Assembly: GCF_001686985.1 (NCBI RefSeq)
Contig: NZ_CP015318.1
Coordinates: 3,842,001 to 3,906,000, forward strand
Origin: Mesorhizobium amorphae CCNWGS0123
GTDB lineage: Bacteria; Pseudomonadota; Alphaproteobacteria; Rhizobiales; Rhizobiaceae
Reading direction: 5' to 3'
DNA: 64,000 nt
Below the pieces are notes generated by a model. It did not search any database, was not told the DNA's origin, and was given only the letters and a program-made list of their open reading frames with translations. Positions 59,065 to 64,000 of the stretch are shown piece after piece; position 1 is the stretch's first letter, and every line of letters starts with the position of its first letter. A program made the translations under genes and the position numbers.

Positions 59065-59135
59065 GGTCGCGGATTCTTCCGCGACCCAGGCCGCGAAGCG
59101 TCCGGGCGAGCTTTTCCTCCAGTCCGCCCGGACGC
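59065..59135 (+). other. Two tandem hairpins between urtA and urtB
   Basis: GGTCGCGGA-TTCT-TCCGCGACC (59065-59086) and GCGTCCGGGCG ... CGCCCGGACGC (59098-59108 with 59125-59135) are both perfect stems (9 and 11 bp). Neither has a T-run, so they look like 3'-end protecting or attenuating structures rather than terminators, letting binding protein exceed permease. Confidence 0.65.
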
Positions 59136-59168
59136 GCAATTCCAGATCACAGAAGAGTATCTGAACGG

Positions 59169-60785
59169 ATGATCCTGTTGCGCGCTCTCGGTCTCACACT
59201 GTTGTTCCTGATGGCAAGCCTGTTGCCGTCGAACGCAGCCGAGGCTGATCTGCGCGCCATAATCGCCAAATTCGCCACCGGCACCGGCTTTTCGGCCACC
59301 GAGGCCGTGGTGCGTGAACTTGCAGCCACTGGCGACCCTCTGGTCGAACGCCCACTCGCGGCACTGGCCGAAGGCAATCTCTACATCCGCAAGGCCGATT
59401 CCGCGGTCTTCGTCGGCACGGAGGCCGGCGACAGCGTCGCCTTGCTCGACCCGCTGAGCGGTGAGAAATCGGCCGAGGCCGCCAAGGCCGACATCACCAA
59501 GATCAAGGTCAACAACACGCTGCGCCGCGTCATCCGCGACGCGCTGGGCACGCTGACGCTACGCGCCAAGGATCCGACTGTCCGCATTGCCGCCGCCGAC
59601 ACCATGTTCAAGACCCCCGATGCCGCCAACATCGAACCGCTCGATTCGGCCATCGCTGCTGAAACCGACGCCAACGTCAAGGCGCTGTTCGAACAGGCCC
59701 GGGCGGCGTCGGTTCTTGTTTCCGAAAGACCCGAGGCCGACAAGCTCGCTGCCGTCGCCCTGATCGGCGCACGTGGCGACCGCGACGCGCTCTCGCTGCT
59801 CACCTCGGTGGAGGCGAATTCGCAAGGCGCGGTCAAGGACGCCGCGACGGCGGCGATCGGCAGCATCAACTCGTCGCTGGCGCTCTGGGATGCCGGCCAG
59901 AACATCTGGTACGGCATCTCGCTGGGTTCGGTGCTGCTGCTCGCCGCGATCGGCCTCGCCATCACCTTTGGCGTCATGGGCGTCATCAACATGGCGCATG
60001 GCGAGATGGTCATGCTCGGCGCCTACACCACCTTCGTCGTCCAGCAGGTGATCCGCACCTCCTTTCCCGGCCTGTTCGACTGGTCGCTGGTCATCGCCCT
60101 GCCACTCGCCTTTCTCGTTGCCGCCCTTGTCGGGCTCATCATCGAGCGCGGCGTCATTCGTTTTCTCTATGGCCGGCCGCTCGAAACCCTCCTGGCGACC
60201 TGGGGCGTCTCGCTGATCCTGCAGCAGGCCGTGCGCTCGATCTTCGGGCCGACCAACCAGGAGGTCGGCAACCCGTCCTGGATGTCTGGCTCCGTCGACA
60301 TCGGCCAGTTGGCCGTGACCTGGAACCGGCTGTGGATTCTGGTCTTCGCGCTCGGCGCCTTCGCCGTGCTGCTCTACGTGATGAAGCGCACGCCCTGGGG
60401 CTTGCAGATGCGTGCCGTCACCGCCAACCGCCGCATGGCCGCCTCCATGGGCATAAGGACGCCATGGGTCGACGCGCTGACCTTTGCGCTCGGCTCCGGC
60501 ATTGCCGGCATCGCCGGCGTCGCGCTCAGCCAGATCGACAATGTTTCGCCCAATCTCGGCCGCGGCTACATCATCGACAGCTTCATGGTCGTGGTCTTCG
60601 GCGGCGTCGGCAATCTCTGGGGCACGCTGGTCGGCGCCTTTTCGCTCGGCATCGTCAACAAGTTCCTCGAGCCCTATGCCGGCGCCGTGCTCGGCAAGAT
60701 CGTCGTTCTCGTCCTCATCATCCTGTTCATCCAGAAGCGCCCGCGCGGCCTGTTCGCGCTCAAGGGCAGGGCGGTGGAAGCATGA
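59169..60785 (+). CDS. urtB: Urea ABC transporter permease UrtB
   Basis: A 538-residue permease. A signal sequence and an N-terminal helical domain of about 220 residues (IIAKFATGTGFSATEAVVRE and on) come first, typical of UrtB and absent in LivH. The permease half starts near residue 255 (SLGSVLLLAAIGLAITFGVM) and has GVINMAHGEMVMLGAYTTFV, then RPLETLLATWGVSLILQQ and the C-terminal VVFGGVGNLWGTLVGAFSLG. It forms the inner-membrane channel with UrtC. Its stop overlaps the urtC ATG by four bases. Confidence 0.95.
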   Translation: MILLRALGLTLLFLMASLLPSNAAEADLRAIIAKFATGTGFSATEAVVRELAATGDPLVERPLAALAEGNLYIRKADSAVFVGTEAGDSVALLDPLSGEKSAEAAKADITKIKVNNTLRRVIRDALGTLTLRAKDPTVRIAAADTMFKTPDAANIEPLDSAIAAETDANVKALFEQARAASVLVSERPEADKLAAVALIGARGDRDALSLLTSVEANSQGAVKDAATAAIGSINSSLALWDAGQNIWYGISLGSVLLLAAIGLAITFGVMGVINMAHGEMVMLGAYTTFVVQQVIRTSFPGLFDWSLVIALPLAFLVAALVGLIIERGVIRFLYGRPLETLLATWGVSLILQQAVRSIFGPTNQEVGNPSWMSGSVDIGQLAVTWNRLWILVFALGAFAVLLYVMKRTPWGLQMRAVTANRRMAASMGIRTPWVDALTFALGSGIAGIAGVALSQIDNVSPNLGRGYIIDSFMVVVFGGVGNLWGTLVGAFSLGIVNKFLEPYAGAVLGKIVVLVLIILFIQKRPRGLFALKGRAVEA

Positions 60786-62011
60786 TCACCGGACGCTTCT
60801 TCGCCGCCGGTGCGGACCGCCGCATCGCCATCACGATTCTCATCCTGCTGGCGGCCGCGATCATCGTACCGCTGCTCAATCTCGCGGTGTCGCCGGCGAG
60901 CGCCTTCTATATCCCGTCCTACATCGTTGCGCTCACCGGCAAGTATCTCTGCTACGCGCTGCTTGCTCTGGCGCTCGATCTGGTCTGGGGCTATTGCGGC
61001 ATCCTCTCGCTCGGCCATGGCGCCTTCTTCGCGCTCGGCGGCTATGCGATGGGCATGTATTTGATGCGCCAGATCGGCTCGCGCGGCGTCTACGGCAATC
61101 CCATCTTGCCCGACTTCATGGTGTTCCTGAACTACAAGGAACTGCCCTGGTTCTGGTACGGGTTCGACCATTTCTGGGTCGCGGCGATCATGGTGCTGGC
61201 CGTGCCTGGCCTGCTCGCCTTCGTCTTCGGCTGGTTCGCCTTCCGCAGCCGCGTCACCGGCGTCTACCTGTCGATCATCACCCAGGCGATGACCTACGCG
61301 CTGCTGCTCGCCTTTTTCCGCAACGACATGGGCTTTGGCGGCAATAACGGCCTGACCGACTTCAAGGATATTCTCGGCTTCAACGTGCAGGCCGACGCGA
61401 CGCGCTCGGCCCTATTCGCGGCCAGCGCGATCACGCTTGCGCTCGCCGTCTTCATCACCTGGGCGATCGTCGGGTCCAAATACGGCAAGCTCCTGATGGC
61501 GGTGCGCGATGCCGAGAGCCGCACGCGCTTCCTCGGCTGGCGGGCCGAGAACGTCAAACTGTTCGCCTTCACCGTGTCGGCGGTGATGGCCGGCATTGCC
61601 GGTGCGCTCTACGTACCGCAGGTCGGCATCATCAATCCCGGCGAGTTCGAACCGTCCAATTCGATCGAGGTCGTGGTCTGGGCCGCCGTGGGCGGCCGCG
61701 GCACAATCGTCGGGCCGATCATCGGCGCTCTGCTGGTCAACGCCGGCAAATCCTGGTTCACCGGCGCGCTGCCGGAATTCTGGCTGTTCGCGCTTGGCGG
61801 ATTGTTCGTCGCCGTCACGCTGTTCCTGCCCAAGGGCATCATCGGCATGTGGGACTCATGGCGCGGCAACGCCAGGGCGCAGCGCGCGGCCTCGCTCGCC
61901 GAGGAAGCCGGCACCGATCCCGATGTCCCGCCGCCGAAGGTCGTTCGCAGCGCGGCGACAAAGCCGGGTGACTGGTCCGCGTCCGGCCCCGAACCACAGC
62001 CGGCGGAGTGA
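60782..62011 (+). CDS. urtC: Urea ABC transporter permease UrtC
   Basis: A 409-residue LivM-type permease. About eight to ten hydrophobic segments and the family phrases YCGILSLGHGAFFALGGYAMG, GVYLSIITQAMTYALLLAFF, GNNGLTDFKDILGF and AVGGRGTIVGPIIGALLVN identify it. The last 45 residues are a soluble Pro-rich tail. It couples to UrtD and UrtE on the cytoplasmic side. ATG 60782 overlaps the urtB stop (ATGA). Confidence 0.95.
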   Translation: MITGRFFAAGADRRIAITILILLAAAIIVPLLNLAVSPASAFYIPSYIVALTGKYLCYALLALALDLVWGYCGILSLGHGAFFALGGYAMGMYLMRQIGSRGVYGNPILPDFMVFLNYKELPWFWYGFDHFWVAAIMVLAVPGLLAFVFGWFAFRSRVTGVYLSIITQAMTYALLLAFFRNDMGFGGNNGLTDFKDILGFNVQADATRSALFAASAITLALAVFITWAIVGSKYGKLLMAVRDAESRTRFLGWRAENVKLFAFTVSAVMAGIAGALYVPQVGIINPGEFEPSNSIEVVVWAAVGGRGTIVGPIIGALLVNAGKSWFTGALPEFWLFALGGLFVAVTLFLPKGIIGMWDSWRGNARAQRAASLAEEAGTDPDVPPPKVVRSAATKPGDWSASGPEPQPAE

Positions 62012-62014
62012 GCG

Positions 62015-62761
62015 ATGTCGAAGTCGAACACGATCCTCTATCTCGACGGCGTCTCGGTCTCCTTTGACGGTTTCCGCGCCATCAACAATCTGTCGCTGGT
62101 GCTGGACAAGGGCGAGATGCGCGCCATCATCGGTCCCAACGGCGCCGGCAAGACGACCATGATGGACATTGTCACCGGCAAGACGCGCCCCGACGAGGGC
62201 GAGGTGTTCTTCGACGGCCAGGTCGATCTTACCAAACACGACGAGGCCGAGATCGCCATGATGGGCATCGGCCGGAAATTCCAGAAGCCGACCGTCTTCG
62301 AAAGCCACAGCATCGAAGAGAATCTGATGCTGGCGCTCAAGGGCCCGCGCTCGATCTTCCCGGCGCTGTTCCATCGCCGCTCGGCGGCCGAGGCGCGGCG
62401 GATCGACGATATCCTCGGCATTATCCGACTCGGCGACAAGCGCAACGAACTCGCCGCCAATCTGAGCCACGGCCAGAAGCAGTGGCTGGAGATCGGCATG
62501 CTGCTGGCGCAGGATCCAAAACTGCTTCTGGTCGATGAGCCGGTCGCTGGCATGACCGACGCCGAGACCGAGGAGACCGCGCGCCTGCTCAAGGATATCG
62601 CTCGCGACCATTCGGTCGTCGTCGTCGAGCACGACATGCATTTCGTGCGTGAACTCGGCGTCAAGGTCACCTGCCTGCATGAAGGCTCGGTGCTGTCCGA
62701 AGGCTCGCTCGATTTCGTTTCGGCCGACGAGCGTGTCGTCGAAGTCTATCTCGGGAGATGA
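62015..62761 (+). CDS. urtD: Urea ABC transporter ATP-binding protein UrtD
   Basis: A 248-residue ATPase of the LivG type. Walker A is GPNGAGKTTMMD, the signature LSHGQKQWLEIGMLL is the UrtD form, Walker B is LLLVDEPVAGMTD and the switch His is in VVEHDMHFVREL. Gap to urtC is 3 bp. It hydrolyses ATP to drive urea uptake with UrtE. Confidence 0.95.
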   Translation: MSKSNTILYLDGVSVSFDGFRAINNLSLVLDKGEMRAIIGPNGAGKTTMMDIVTGKTRPDEGEVFFDGQVDLTKHDEAEIAMMGIGRKFQKPTVFESHSIEENLMLALKGPRSIFPALFHRRSAAEARRIDDILGIIRLGDKRNELAANLSHGQKQWLEIGMLLAQDPKLLLVDEPVAGMTDAETEETARLLKDIARDHSVVVVEHDMHFVRELGVKVTCLHEGSVLSEGSLDFVSADERVVEVYLGR

Positions 62762-62763
62762 TC

Positions 62764-62829
62764 ATGGTCTGGCGGGTGCAATTTCATCGCTTCGATCTGT
62801 CGTTTCTCAGGTTCTGGAGAAGGCGCTGA
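62764..62829 (+). CDS. Possible 21-residue cationic peptide between urtD and urtE
   Basis: ATG 62764 lies two bases after the urtD stop and ends with TGA one base before the urtE ATG. GGGAG six bases before its ATG is well placed, and the product is MVWRVQFHRFDLSFLRFWRRR, with six arginines and four aromatic rings. It may couple translation of urtE or encode a small peptide; it may also be chance. Confidence 0.35.
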   Translation: MVWRVQFHRFDLSFLRFWRRR

Positions 62830-62830
62830 C

Positions 62831-63526
62831 ATGCTCGAAGTTTCGAATGCCACGCTTCACTACGGTGCCGCCCAGGCGCTGCGCGGCGTGTCGCTGAAGG
62901 CAGGAGCGGGCAAGATCACCTGCGTGCTCGGCCGCAACGGCGTCGGCAAGACCAGTTTGATGAGATCGATCGTCGGCCACCACCGGCTGACGAGCGGAAG
63001 TGTTGCCTTCGAGGGGAAGGCGCTCGACCGGAGCGCGGCGTATGACCGCGCCCGGTCGGGCATCGCATTCGTACCGCAGGGCAGGGAGATTTTTCCGCTG
63101 CTGACGGTCAGGGAAAACCTCGAATCGGGCTTTGCCCCGCTGAAGCGCGCCGACCGCAACATTCCGGGCCATGTCTTCGAGCTGTTTCCGGTGCTGAAGC
63201 AGATGCTGGGTCGTCGTGGCGGCGACCTGTCCGGCGGCCAGCAGCAGCAGCTCGCCATCGGCAGGGCGCTCGTCATGCGGCCGAAGCTGTTAGTGCTCGA
63301 CGAGCCGACCGAAGGCATCCAGCCGTCGATCATCAAGGATATCGGCCGCGCCATCCGCTATCTGCGCGACCAGGCCGGCATTGCCGTGCTCCTGGTCGAG
63401 CAATATCTCGACTTCTGCCGCGAGCTTGCCGACGAGGTCAACATCATGGACCGTGGCCAGATCGTCCATACTGGCCCGGCGGAAGATCTCGACCGCGCGG
63501 ATGTCAGGAAGTTTCTGACAGTCTAG
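62831..63526 (+). CDS. urtE: Urea ABC transporter ATP-binding protein UrtE
   Basis: A 231-residue LivF-type ATPase. Walker A is GRNGVGKTSLMRSI, the Q-loop is FVPQGREIFPLLTV, the signature LSGGQQQQLAIGRALV, Walker B LLVLDEPTEGIQPSII, and the last domain ends VEQYLDFCRELADEVNIMDR. GGAGAAGG upstream of ATG 62831 is a good ribosome site. The gene ends the operon at 63526; no terminator hairpin is clear in the 261 bp that follow, which show no other gene before 63788. Confidence 0.95.
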   Translation: MLEVSNATLHYGAAQALRGVSLKAGAGKITCVLGRNGVGKTSLMRSIVGHHRLTSGSVAFEGKALDRSAAYDRARSGIAFVPQGREIFPLLTVRENLESGFAPLKRADRNIPGHVFELFPVLKQMLGRRGGDLSGGQQQQLAIGRALVMRPKLLVLDEPTEGIQPSIIKDIGRAIRYLRDQAGIAVLLVEQYLDFCRELADEVNIMDRGQIVHTGPAEDLDRADVRKFLTV

Positions 63527-63787
63527 ACCGTTCGTCGGCCTTTCTTCTCCGGCGGCTCCAGTCATTCTCCAATCATGCTGTCTGCAACTCTGGCGCGCCA
63601 AGAACTGCGTGCTACTCTTTGCTTGGCTTTGGTGAGTCGGCCACTTTCCGTACCAGTCTGTTTTTGGGTCAGATCAAAGGGACGGCGCGGGCTCGGCGGC
63701 AAGTTCCACGCAAGCATGGCCTCCTATCCTCCTCCTGCGATCTGAGTTGTTCAACGCGTTTGGGCAATCTGGCTTGGGGAACGGCCA

Positions 63788-63964
63788 ATGGAGCGTTTTG
63801 TCGAGGACTACCAGAAACGGCGGCTCACCGAGCGCGTCGACATCATCACCGCCATCAACATTTTGAGGTCGCAGGGCTACGATCCCGACGAACTGATCGG
63901 CGAAATCACCAAGGTGTTCTACGTCGACCTCGATGCCTACAACGAGATCGTCATGGCGTCATAG
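63788..63964 (+). CDS. Small hypothetical protein (58 aa) downstream of urt operon
   Basis: A 58-residue protein, MERFVEDYQKRRLTERVDII onwards, with helix-forming charged residues and a C-terminal VFYVDLDAYNEIVMAS. GGGGAA about ten bases before the ATG supports translation. The gene has no membrane segment. I do not recognise a family. It might belong to the same nitrogen regulon, but 261 bp separate it from urtE. Confidence 0.65.
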   Translation: MERFVEDYQKRRLTERVDIITAINILRSQGYDPDELIGEITKVFYVDLDAYNEIVMAS

Positions 63965-64000
63965 CGCCGGCGAAGCTGTTAGCCCGTTCGCCTGAACGTC

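Overview
The window is 64 kb of GC-rich chromosome (roughly 63% by eye) from an alphaproteobacterium of the order Hyphomicrobiales (Rhizobiales), most likely Mesorhizobium or a close relative. This rests on protein character: a 2045-residue growth-pole-ring type protein, CckA, a DksA without zinc cysteines, a B12-dependent ribonucleotide reductase as a single long chain, a UrtABCDE operon and several rhizobial DUF families. Short palindromic repeats placed directly after stop codons also fit that group. There are no rRNA, tRNA, CRISPR, insertion-sequence or prophage genes; it is core chromosome with ordinary intergenic spacing.

Layout. 1-11 kb: a partial dimethylformamidase-like gene, a small ParB-domain protein, an SRPBCC protein and alpha/beta hydrolase pair, a GFA-family enzyme, a GNAT-like acetyltransferase, then an envelope-flavoured run (uppP, a transglutaminase-like cysteine protease, a GH25 lipoprotein, a DUF2314 protein), a LysR regulator, a DUF1127 peptide and a methyltransferase. 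11-21 kb: nrdJ with a promoter covered by tandem NrdR-box-like sites, gltX, a DUF2865 protein, maeB and an SDR with an altered active site. 21-29 kb: a metallophosphoesterase, an MFS transporter, a dipeptide epimerase and a four-gene Mla-type lipid transport operon ending in a strong terminator. 29-36 kb: the giant gpr gene with a divergent Hpt protein. 36-44 kb: ferredoxin and its reductase, a DHA2 exporter, a DUF922 protein, the folP-folB-folK operon, and a DUF924 and Kef antiporter pair. 44-53 kb: two small exported proteins, the TIGR01620-YcjX-SixA group, dksA, a FliO-like protein, cckA and a DeoD-type phosphorylase. 53-57 kb: a ribbon-helix-helix protein, a glyoxalase, and a Tat-exported small subunit with a GMC flavoprotein. 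57-64 kb: the urea ABC transporter urtABCDE and a 58-residue protein at the edge.

How the parts work together. gpr, cckA, the Hpt protein, dksA and uppP belong to growth, cell cycle and envelope. nrdJ has a -35/-10 promoter in which NrdR-like boxes overlap the -10 and abut the -35, which predicts NrdR repression of dNTP supply. The urt operon has a textbook sigma-54 (-24/-12) promoter, which predicts nitrogen control of urea uptake; two stable hairpins separate the binding-protein gene from the permease genes.

I did not find a clear new defence or biosynthetic system. The points most worth following are the heptad-phased 29/36-residue repeats of the pole-ring protein, a short cationic reading frame with its own Shine-Dalgarno site between urtD and urtE, a family of 3'-end palindromes that share one core but carry two kinds of arms, an SDR lacking the Tyr/Lys pair, and several operator-like palindromes.
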